35,017 nt of DNA from Minisyncoccota bacterium (GTDB lineage Bacteria > Patescibacteriota > Minisyncoccia > Phycocordibacterales > Phycocordibacteraceae), in contig JAGOQE010000002.1 of NCBI GenBank assembly GCA_017991635.1, positions 1-35,017 on the forward strand. The letters run 5' to 3'. The first letter of the stretch is position 1. Every line of letters begins with the position of its first letter. The notes under the pieces are model-generated. The model saw only the letters and a list, made by a program, of their open reading frames with translations. It ran no database searches and had not been told where the DNA came from. Positions 1 through 6,803 of the stretch are shown here, in pieces. The position numbers and the translations under genes were made by a program.

Positions 1-233
1 ACACATCTATTTCCGAGCGCGCCCTTATTGAGGCTGAACTTTCCTACGGGGAATCGCCTACTGAAGAGGACATACAAGATCTCATCCGCTCCTTTGAGCG
101 TGCGGTCTTAGAGCAAGAGCTACGAGAAGCAACTATCACACTCCGCAGAGCTGAGGTCGCCAAGGACGACGCCCTCATCACGGATGCCACCACTAAGGTG
201 CAAGAGCTCTCCCGAAAGCTTGCTTCAACTTAG
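1..233 (+). CDS. dnaG: DNA primase, C-terminal end (partial)
   Basis: The reading frame is open from base 3 to the TAG at 231-233 and gives about 76 residues; the gene begins left of the window. The segment is strongly helical and charged (pattern [11 protein letters not shown], then [18 protein letters not shown]), as expected of the C-terminal helical domain of bacterial primase that contacts replicative helicase. It sits 23 bases upstream of rpoD in the same direction, which matches the classical dnaG-rpoD macromolecular-synthesis order. The call rests on the helical tail and this neighbourhood, because the catalytic zinc and TOPRIM domains are outside the window. Another helical protein remains possible. 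Confidence 0.7.
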   Translation, partial: TSISERALIEAELSYGESPTEEDIQDLIRSFERAVLEQELREATITLRRAEVAKDDALITDATTKVQELSRKLAST

Positions 234-256
234 ACGTTTCAATAATCTCAAGAACT

Positions 257-1600
257 ATGCCGAAGAAGACACCTGCCAAGAAAAAGGCGGTTAAAGCGCC
301 TGTTAAGAAAGTTGTGAAAGCGACCGTGAAGAAAAGTGCACCAAAAAAGACCGTGAAAAAAACTACCCCTAAAAAACCTGTAAAGAAGACCGCACCTAAG
401 AAGGTGGTAAAGAAAGCCGTCAAGAAAGCTGCCCCTAAGAAGGTGGTGAAGAAGGCTCCTGCAAAAGCAGGGAAGTCAGGACGCGCGATGGCCGTTGTTC
501 GTGTTGCCGTAAAGGGAGCAAAAGCAAAGGCTGAAGCCGATCGCCAGGACAAAGCAGAACTTCTCATCCAGAAGGGTAAGGAGCGTGGCTACATTACCTA
601 CAGCGAAATTCTCAAAGAATTTCCTCACGTTGAGGAGGACGTCTCATTTCTTGATGAGCTCTACGAGCGCTTCTCAGTAAGTGGTATCGACATTCTCGAA
701 GGAGGCATGCTTGAAGACAATGCTGACCAGTACCTCGCTACCCGAAACATCAAGGGACGCGAGTCTTCAGGCTACGACTCAATTCAGATTTACCTCCGTG
801 AAATTGGACAGTACCCACTTTTGACAGCCGCTGAAGAGCGTGAGCTCGCCAAGCGTATTGATGCAGGGGACGATGAGGCACGAAATATCCTCGCCCGTTC
901 AAACCTTCGTCTTGTGGTGTCTATCGCTAAGAAGTACGTAGGACGCTCTCCAGACCTTACGCTTCTCGACCTTATTCAGGAGGGAAACCTCGGACTCTTT
1001 AAGGCCGTTGATAAGTTCGATTGGAAGAAGGGGTACAAGTTCTCAACCTACGCTACCTGGTGGATTCGTCAGGCTATCACCCGCGCTCTTGCCGACCAGT
1101 CTCGTACCATCCGTATTCCTGTACACATGGTTGAGACCATTGCCAAATACAAGCAGGTCTCCCGCCGTCTCTCACAGGCACTTGGTCGTGATCCTCAGCC
1201 AGAGGAAATTGCTATTGAGATGGGTGTTGAAGTAGACAAGATTTACCAGATTGAAAAAATCAATCAGGACACCCTCTCACTTGAAAACCCAATCGGTTCT
1301 GATGATGATGAGAAGTCTACTCTTGGTGACTTCATCGCCGACGATAAGATTCCGTCTCCAATTCAGGAATCTTCAGAGCGTATTCTTTCAGAGCAGGTCA
1401 AAGATATTCTTGATGATCTTTCTCAGAAGGAGCGCAAGATTTTGGAAATGCGCCATGGTCTCTTGGATGGTGTGTATCACACACTGGAGGAGGTGGGGAA
1501 GGAGTTTGGAGTAACCCGTGAGCGTATTCGCCAAATCGAGGCGAAGGCTTTGGAAAAAATTCGTACTCATGAGAAGGCTCGCCGTCTCAAGAGTTACTAA
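257..1600 (+). CDS. rpoD: Primary sigma factor RpoD (SigA) with lysine-rich N-terminal tail
   Basis: This is the housekeeping sigma subunit of RNA polymerase, 447 aa. Residues 1 to about 95 are a low-complexity tail of PKKxVKK-type repeats resembling histone H1. A region 1.1-like helical segment follows (about 100-150). Region 1.2/2 is textbook: [37 protein letters not shown], and the -10-binding [13 protein letters not shown]. Region 3 follows ([10 protein letters not shown]). Region 4 ends the protein with an HTH around [14 protein letters not shown] and the tail KARRLKSY. The ATG at 257 has no clear Shine-Dalgarno and lies 23 bases after dnaG, so the two are probably cotranscribed. Core identity is certain; the N-terminal tail is the unusual part. 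Confidence 0.97.
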   Translation: MPKKTPAKKKAVKAPVKKVVKATVKKSAPKKTVKKTTPKKPVKKTAPKKVVKKAVKKAAPKKVVKKAPAKAGKSGRAMAVVRVAVKGAKAKAEADRQDKAELLIQKGKERGYITYSEILKEFPHVEEDVSFLDELYERFSVSGIDILEGGMLEDNADQYLATRNIKGRESSGYDSIQIYLREIGQYPLLTAAEERELAKRIDAGDDEARNILARSNLRLVVSIAKKYVGRSPDLTLLDLIQEGNLGLFKAVDKFDWKKGYKFSTYATWWIRQAITRALADQSRTIRIPVHMVETIAKYKQVSRRLSQALGRDPQPEEIAIEMGVEVDKIYQIEKINQDTLSLENPIGSDDDEKSTLGDFIADDKIPSPIQESSERILSEQVKDILDDLSQKERKILEMRHGLLDGVYHTLEEVGKEFGVTRERIRQIEAKALEKIRTHEKARRLKSY

Positions 1601-1675
1601 TTTTTTCGAAGATTCGTCGCCCTCCGGGCACTCCGATTCTCTAGCTCGTTCCACTCGCAACAGAATCTAGTCGCT

Positions 1676-1708
1676 CACTCAAAAGCGCGCAGACTGAAAA
1701 GCTACTAA
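1676..1708 (+). repeat. Recoded echo of the RpoD C-terminus
   Basis: Downstream of the rpoD stop this stretch reads [10 protein letters not shown]-stop in one frame. The real C-terminus is [10 protein letters not shown]-stop. Over the shared KARRLKSY-stop the bases match at only 20 of 27 positions, and nearly all differences are synonymous (for example CGT against AGA for Arg, AGT against AGC for Ser). The similarity stops abruptly upstream of the His codon. The rpoD terminator follows one base after this second stop codon. It is most simply a leftover 3' end of an older rpoD allele, separated from the present gene by about 75 bases of hairpin-rich sequence. Confidence 0.75.
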
Positions 1709-1735
1709 CAAAAGACCCCCTACAGGGGTCTTTTG
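1709..1735 (+). terminator. Rho-independent terminator after rpoD
   Basis: An 11-bp perfect stem (CAAAAGACCCC / GGGGTCTTTTG) encloses a 5-nt loop and ends in a short T stretch. It abuts the recoded RpoD tail, which suggests this is the original rpoD terminator. Confidence 0.9.
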
Positions 1736-1742
1736 TTATAAT
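1734..1742 (+). promoter_or_regulatory. Extended -10 promoter for the HNH gene
   Basis: TGTTATAAT fits the extended -10 consensus TGnTATAAT and overlaps the last bases of the rpoD terminator. No good -35 is visible. A six-codon micro-ORF (MSKEPS) starts at 1752, where a transcript would begin, and stops before the HNH start at 1787. Confidence 0.55.
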
Positions 1743-1786
1743 TTAAGCGTTATGAGTAAAGAACCAAGTTAATTACTTCTTCGCAA

Positions 1787-2683
1787 ATGAAGCTATCGAG
1801 GATATATGAGGAAGAGCTGGCCAAAGAGGAAACTAATTTCTTTGTCCTTGACTCTGGTCAACATACTAAGGATGTAGATTTTGAAACCTATGAATGGAAA
1901 AAGTCTATAAATAATAAAATAAAAACCGGTGACCTATTCATTTATCGTAAGCCACAAAAAATGATGGGCAGGAAGGAATTCATGCTCTTTGGCGCCGGAA
2001 AGATTGGCGAGATCACAGGTAATGACAGTGTTGCAGCGGTGATTGAGAAACCACACCCATTTGTGAATCCAATTTTTCAGTCACAGCTAGATACGTATAG
2101 TTGGAACTGGAAACAACGTGGAAGTAATTGGGAGCATTTCTGGAACCAGTATGGAATAAACTCTATACCAAAGCAGGACTTCACGAACCTTTTGCAAATG
2201 GTAGATGGAGAGTACGACCCTGCTGATGATGTTCAGGCGATAGTTGAAGATCTACAAATAGCCGAAGGAGACTATTCTGTAGATGATTCTCAGGCGATCG
2301 TGTCATCACGGCCATGGCAGAGTGCGTGGTCACGAAGAGTTAAGGAAAATTACGGGTATATGTGTGCAGTATGCGACCTTAAAGTCCCTGCTTTTCTTGT
2401 TGGATCACACATAGTTCCTGTCAGGGATAGGGAGTTCAAGAATACACGAAAGGATCCAGCGAACGGTATTTGTTTGTGTGCCTTACATGACAAGGCATTT
2501 GACGTTGGTTATTTGGGAATTACGGAGTCGGGATTGATCAGAATATCGGAACAGGCACAGCATGATCCTGTTTTATGGAAGAATTTGAGTTCTTTCTCAG
2601 GAAAAAGAATGCGTAATCCTGTACGCTTCAAGCCAAAAGAAGAATACCTTGCGTATCATAGAGATAGAATATTTCTCAGCTGA
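1787..2683 (+). CDS. HNH endonuclease with N-terminal PUA/EVE-like domain (putative restriction nuclease)
   Basis: 298 aa. The C-terminal part (about 190-245) is an HNH nuclease: CAVC at 193-196, then SHIVPVRD, then ANGICLCALHDKAFD, which supplies the His, Asn and His of the ββα-metal fold plus a likely zinc site. The N-terminal 130 residues (GDLFIYRKP, then LFGAGKIGEI, later FWNQYG) are patterned like an EVE/PUA-type domain that reads modified bases; that assignment is by pattern only. Such fusions occur in modification-dependent restriction enzymes. It is the first gene of the island after rpoD and is AT-rich like the helicase and methyltransferase. It could cut foreign modified DNA independently or be an accessory of the helicase-methylase pair. 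Confidence 0.8.
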   Translation: MKLSRIYEEELAKEETNFFVLDSGQHTKDVDFETYEWKKSINNKIKTGDLFIYRKPQKMMGRKEFMLFGAGKIGEITGNDSVAAVIEKPHPFVNPIFQSQLDTYSWNWKQRGSNWEHFWNQYGINSIPKQDFTNLLQMVDGEYDPADDVQAIVEDLQIAEGDYSVDDSQAIVSSRPWQSAWSRRVKENYGYMCAVCDLKVPAFLVGSHIVPVRDREFKNTRKDPANGICLCALHDKAFDVGYLGITESGLIRISEQAQHDPVLWKNLSSFSGKRMRNPVRFKPKEEYLAYHRDRIFLS

Positions 2684-2860
2684 TCAGTTGGAAGTTTAGC
2701 TTCCTAAGAAAACGTAACAGCTGAACTGCTCATTCGGAAGAGTGTATTATCAAAATCGAGCCTATATTCGAATCCTAGATTCCTAGCAGTCATGGTTGGC
2801 GGTCATCAGACCACGACATGTAAGGAAGAATGGGGATTTTCGGACAAAGAAGTTCGTGCC

Positions 2861-3052
2861 TTAAGCGTTCTCGTATTCTTCTTCTGTTATTTCCTTACCT
2901 CGCGTGAGAATATCTACAGCTAGGTTTGTGTGTGGACTGAGAGTATACGGTTCACCACCTTTAAACTTAACAGTGTACCCGTCTGGTCTAGGCTCTGCTT
3001 TCATGTAAGCATCCTCAAAGTCGTAGTAGAAGTATTTAGTGCTAGTAGTCAT
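2861..3052 (-). CDS. Small hypothetical acidic protein (63 aa)
   Basis: The family is not recognised. The protein is soluble, acidic and rich in aromatic residues at the N-terminus (TKYFYYDFEDAYMKAEP), then VKFKGGEPYTL and an acidic end TEEEYENA. It looks like a folded mini-protein rather than a random ORF. A -10-like TATAGT lies 7 bases before the ATG, giving a leaderless arrangement. It is the only minus-strand gene between the HNH nuclease and the helicase. An antitoxin, inhibitor or regulator role would be speculation from position. Confidence 0.6.
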   Translation of the reverse strand: MTTSTKYFYYDFEDAYMKAEPRPDGYTVKFKGGEPYTLSPHTNLAVDILTRGKEITEEEYENA

Positions 3053-3059
3053 ACAACTT

Positions 3060-3065
3060 ACTATA
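3060..3065 (-). promoter_or_regulatory. -10 element of the 63-aa gene
   Basis: On the minus strand TATAGT (overlapping an alternative TATTAT) lies 7 bases upstream of the ATG at 3052. The -35 region is weak (TTCAAA-like). The promoter points away from the helicase promoter at 3300-3308. Confidence 0.4.
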
Positions 3066-3140
3066 ATACATTTTGCTATTATTGTTTGAATAGAGTAGTT
3101 CGTGGCGAAACCAGCACATGAAGCGACAAACCTAAATTAA

Positions 3141-3290
3141 ATGATAAGACCCGCCTGTGGCGTACCCCCCCCTCCTGAGCACTTCGATTTTTGGCGCTCT
3201 CTGACCGCCTCATCCGCCGTACATATGTACGTCTCCTTCGGCGAACTTCCCACGCCTAGCATCTGGGGCCTTTTTGCTTCGCTTGATTTG
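3141..3290. other. GC-rich non-coding segment with C8 tract and 14-nt palindrome
   Basis: This stretch differs sharply from the AT-rich sequence on both sides. It holds a run of eight C (3165-3172), a perfect 14-nt palindrome centred on CATATG (3218-3231), and 5-bp CGCCG/CGGCG arms around it. The frame upstream of the helicase is open here, but the encoded peptide (proline run, Trp/Ser-rich) does not look like a protein. It ends just before an extended -10 promoter. It could be a mobile or repeated intergenic element or an operator region. Confidence 0.45.
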
Positions 3291-3299
3291 GCGTATGAT

Positions 3300-3308
3300 T
3301 GGTATACT
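3300..3308 (+). promoter_or_regulatory. Extended -10 promoter of the helicase-methyltransferase operon
   Basis: TGGTATACT matches TGnTATAAT-type extended -10 elements. A TTGATT at 3283-3288 is only 14 bases upstream, so it is a poor -35. The in-frame GTG at 3321 lies 12 bases after the -10, implying a very short leader. Confidence 0.55.
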
Positions 3309-3320
3309 AAGTCTATAAAC

Positions 3321-6300
3321 GTGAGTCTACCTCGAATCATAGATAATAAAAGAAAAACCCTCCTCGATTCTGTAATTGAGGTTAGTAAGTCGCACACCGA
3401 ACTGTCACTCGCGACCGGCTACTGGGATCTTGAGGCAATGAGGTTGGTTATGCCGCACCTCGGCAAGTTTGAGAAAATTCGTCTTTTAATCGGACGTGAG
3501 CCGCTTATTCCTCGCCACCAACTCCAACAGCCAGAGCTCGACTTCCCAGATCAAGACTTTAAATTTGATCTCTCTATGCTCGCACCAGGTTCTGACTTGC
3601 GAGATGTTGTAACCGAGATCAAAAAATGGATTGCGGACGGTAAATTCGAGGTGCGAGTGTACCGCAAGAGTTTCCTGCATGCGAAGTGTTATATCTTTGG
3701 CTCGTACGAATCAAGTGAGGCTGTGGGTATTATAGGTTCTTCAAATTTCACTAAAAACGGTCTCACACACAACTCAGAGCTTAATGCGCTCGAGTCTGAT
3801 CATCGTGTTGTCGTCTTCCAACCCAAAAATGAATCGCAAGAAGTTGGGCACCTCTTTTGGTTTGACGAACTTTGGAATGACGAGACGACCGAAAAATGGA
3901 ATGAAGAGTTTGGAGCGATCCTTGAAACTTCACCTGTCGGCGACAAGCTCTATAGCCCATACGAAACCTACATCAAGACCCTGTATGAGCTCTACAAGGA
4001 AGAAATAGAAGATAATATCGAGGAGTTATCAGAAAACGGTCACGGAAAAACTCTGTTTGATTTCCAGCAAAAGAACGTTCGCGCTCTTTTACGCCGATTA
4101 AGAAAGTACAAGGTTGCAATGCTGGCTGACTCTGTAGGTCTAGGAAAAACGACTACGGCTATCAGTGTGCTTAAGCAATATATTGATAATTCTGAGGGTA
4201 AAAAGCGAGTTGAGATAATCTGTCCCAAATCCCTTGTGCAACAATGGGAAAAAGAACTTACAACTGAGGGCGTATACGGATTAAAACCAATTACTCTCCA
4301 GAACTCAAGAGAAATTGAAAATAGAAAGGAACTCGATAGTATTGCGAGTGTCTCGTTGTTTGTTATCGATGAATCTCACAATCTTAGACAGACTTCTGGA
4401 TCTCGATTTAAGCTCTTGCTTGATTGGGTAAGAGCAAATCCAAAGGCACAAGTGTTGCTTCTCACTGCCACTCCAATCAATAACCATCTCAGCGATCTAA
4501 CAAATCAAATTCTCCTTGGAACTGGCGGAGATGCTGAGGTATTGAAAGTCACCATCGCTGATGAGCAAAAGCAAACGGTACAGATCAGTTTCCATCAAGC
4601 AGTTGAGAACCTTAAGAAAAAGATCAACCAAGATATTAAGCGTGATGGGAAGATAGATTACGACTATATCAAGCAGGTAATGACTCCTATTATCCGTACC
4701 TTTGTAGTGCGCCGAACGAGACAGGGTATCGAAAATGAGTATGGTTCTTTAACTATCAATGGTGTAGAGAAGAAATTCCCAAGGGTTATTCCTGAGGTTA
4801 CTGAATATGAACTTGATAAGAAACTCGTTGAGTCAATCAGAAAGATTGAGAGCCCAGCCATTTCACTATCCTCAGTGTATGAACTAGATCCGAACGAGAT
4901 AATTGAAAAATGTAAGGATCTTAAACACCCTCTAAACCAGCTTGATAGGGTTACGAAGAAACAAGACGAGAAGACCTTAGCTGAAGAGAATCCGATGTAC
5001 TTCGTATTCCAGCTTATCTTGATGCTCGGGTTCATTCCTTACCGCTGGATGATGTATCAAACGAAATATTACGGTAAGACTCGAGATGAAATTAAGGAGA
5101 TCGGACTTAGCTCAGAGAACAGTAAAAAACTACTTCTGCAGTTGGGTATATTCGGTATTCTACGAACGGTCTTCCTTAAGCGTATGGAATCTTCAGTCAG
5201 TGCTTTGCGCTCATCTCTTGAAGCGTATAGTCGAAAATTGGAGCTCTTTGAAAAAGGTATTGAGGAGGGGAAAATCGTATCTCTTAAAGATATTCAAGCA
5301 CTCGAGCTTAGTTTTGGTGATGAAGATCTTGAGGTAGACGAAGAGGCTCTTGAGGAAAATACCCTGGAAACTATTGATGAAAAGAGCTATGAGCTCGAAA
5401 TAATGAAGCAGGATCTGATAAAAGAGAAGGAGCTCGTCTCGGTTATCCGTGCTCAGTTAGAGATACTGGCTAAAGACGACTCAAAGATCAAATGCTTCGG
5501 AACCCTGCTTGATAAGCTTGAGAAAGAGAATCCAGATAAAAAGGTTCTCGTCTTCTCTTACTATGCAGACACTATCAATTATATTCAGGACTCAATCTCA
5601 AAATACTCCTCAAGCATTAATGCAGAAAATACTGGTTTTGTTTCTTCGAAAAATAGGAGTGACGCTGAAAACCTGGCGTCTCGATTCTCACCAATCTCAA
5701 AGAGTTATGTATTGAAGGAGGGAGAATCATCACTACAATATCTGTTTTCTACAGATGTGCTCTCGGAAGGCCAAAACCTTCAAGATGCTGGTATTCTCGT
5801 GAACTACGATCTTCACTGGAACCCTGTTCGTATGATCCAGAGAAACGGTCGTGTTAACCGTCTTGGATCACTCTTTGACGAAGTTTATATCTACAATATG
5901 CGTCCTGAAGCAAAGCTCGATTCTTACCTCAAACTCATCCAACGCCTAGAAGGAAAAATTAATCTCATTAAAAACACTATTGGTACAGATACTCCAGTAC
6001 TTGCTGAACCAGAAAACCCAATCGAATATACAGATTCGGTGAGTGATATTTACAGTGCTGATATGCAAAAGAGAATGCAGGCACTTGAGGATGCTGAGAA
6101 AGCATCAGACTTCCTCCTTTCGGAAGATGAGTTTGTCCTTGACTTAAAACGCTTTAATGAAAGTGATCTATACCCAGCAGAATATAAGGAGAAAATCTAC
6201 AATATCTCTGATGGGAAGTGGGCACTTACGCCAAGTACACTTTCTCGTGGGCAATCAAGACCTGAAGTTTTTGGTCTAACAAAGCTGTTTTCCGATGAAG

Positions 6301-6803
6301 GTGATCTAACTGGTTTTCAGTTTACAAAGACAGACAAAACTGCTTCTCGGCTGTTCGCGGTATCTCAACTTCAAGCATTGGAGTGGCTACGAACAACCCC
6401 TCAAGATAATGAGAGATCACTAGACAAGATAACTATTGATAAGGTTGCTGTTAAAAATCAACTTGAATCAAAGGTTATTCAATACTACAACGATGAGGAA
6501 ACTGGATCACTGATTGGTCAAGAAAATGAAGTACTTCGCATTCTCTTTGCTAATGACTATGAAGAAGAGGATATTGATACAGTCCGAGACGCATTTAAGA
6601 CAAGAGATGTCTTTTACAAGAGAGAGATTTCTCAGTTGAAGCGCAAAGTGATGGCTGAGAAAAACAGAGGTGATGCATATCAAGAAACGCTCAAAAAGCT
6701 GGTGTCTTTGGCAAAAGACCTAAATAAATACAAGCAAACTGCTGTTGCAGAGCTTCCGACAACCTCAACAAGCATTCTGTTCTTCGTAAACAATAATGAG
6801 TAA
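3321..6803 (+). CDS. PLD-nuclease / SNF2-type helicase fusion, defence system
   Basis: 1160 aa from the GTG at 3321. This start is chosen because it follows an extended -10; the frame is open back to an ATG at 3141, but that extension is not protein-like. Residues 15-160 form a phospholipase-D-type nuclease domain with LHAKCYIF (HxK at 120-122) and GSSNFTKNGL. An SF2 helicase core follows: Walker A ADSVGLGKTTTA (near 273), DESH (350), LLLTATPINN, and a second RecA domain with STDVLSEGQNLQ and QRNGRVNRLG (near 840). Coiled-coil-like charged segments separate the lobes. It overlaps the methyltransferase by 8 bases, so they are translated together. DISARM-type and related systems also use SNF2 helicases, PLD nucleases and adenine methylases; here the PLD and helicase are one chain. 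Confidence 0.88.
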   Translation: MSLPRIIDNKRKTLLDSVIEVSKSHTELSLATGYWDLEAMRLVMPHLGKFEKIRLLIGREPLIPRHQLQQPELDFPDQDFKFDLSMLAPGSDLRDVVTEIKKWIADGKFEVRVYRKSFLHAKCYIFGSYESSEAVGIIGSSNFTKNGLTHNSELNALESDHRVVVFQPKNESQEVGHLFWFDELWNDETTEKWNEEFGAILETSPVGDKLYSPYETYIKTLYELYKEEIEDNIEELSENGHGKTLFDFQQKNVRALLRRLRKYKVAMLADSVGLGKTTTAISVLKQYIDNSEGKKRVEIICPKSLVQQWEKELTTEGVYGLKPITLQNSREIENRKELDSIASVSLFVIDESHNLRQTSGSRFKLLLDWVRANPKAQVLLLTATPINNHLSDLTNQILLGTGGDAEVLKVTIADEQKQTVQISFHQAVENLKKKINQDIKRDGKIDYDYIKQVMTPIIRTFVVRRTRQGIENEYGSLTINGVEKKFPRVIPEVTEYELDKKLVESIRKIESPAISLSSVYELDPNEIIEKCKDLKHPLNQLDRVTKKQDEKTLAEENPMYFVFQLILMLGFIPYRWMMYQTKYYGKTRDEIKEIGLSSENSKKLLLQLGIFGILRTVFLKRMESSVSALRSSLEAYSRKLELFEKGIEEGKIVSLKDIQALELSFGDEDLEVDEEALEENTLETIDEKSYELEIMKQDLIKEKELVSVIRAQLEILAKDDSKIKCFGTLLDKLEKENPDKKVLVFSYYADTINYIQDSISKYSSSINAENTGFVSSKNRSDAENLASRFSPISKSYVLKEGESSLQYLFSTDVLSEGQNLQDAGILVNYDLHWNPVRMIQRNGRVNRLGSLFDEVYIYNMRPEAKLDSYLKLIQRLEGKINLIKNTIGTDTPVLAEPENPIEYTDSVSDIYSADMQKRMQALEDAEKASDFLLSEDEFVLDLKRFNESDLYPAEYKEKIYNISDGKWALTPSTLSRGQSRPEVFGLTKLFSDEGDLTGFQFTKTDKTASRLFAVSQLQALEWLRTTPQDNERSLDKITIDKVAVKNQLESKVIQYYNDEETGSLIGQENEVLRILFANDYEEEDIDTVRDAFKTRDVFYKREISQLKRKVMAEKNRGDAYQETLKKLVSLAKDLNKYKQTAVAELPTTSTSILFFVNNNE

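Noticed and set aside
280-480. CRISPR-like or tandem DNA repeat
   Set aside because: The repetition is irregular and in frame, explained by the PKKxVKK protein repeats of RpoD; there are no spacers.
2684-2860. tRNA fragment or att site (TTCGAATCCTAG near 2768)
   Set aside because: Only a T-loop-like string is present, with no acceptor or anticodon stem, and it does not match the tRNA-Arg 3' end. Apart from weak hairpins I see nothing firm in this gap.
3141-3320. Helicase start at the ATG at 3141 with a 60-residue N-terminal extension
   Set aside because: The extension comes from a GC-rich segment with a C8 tract, has no protein-like pattern, and contains the extended -10 promoter; the GTG at 3321 fits better.
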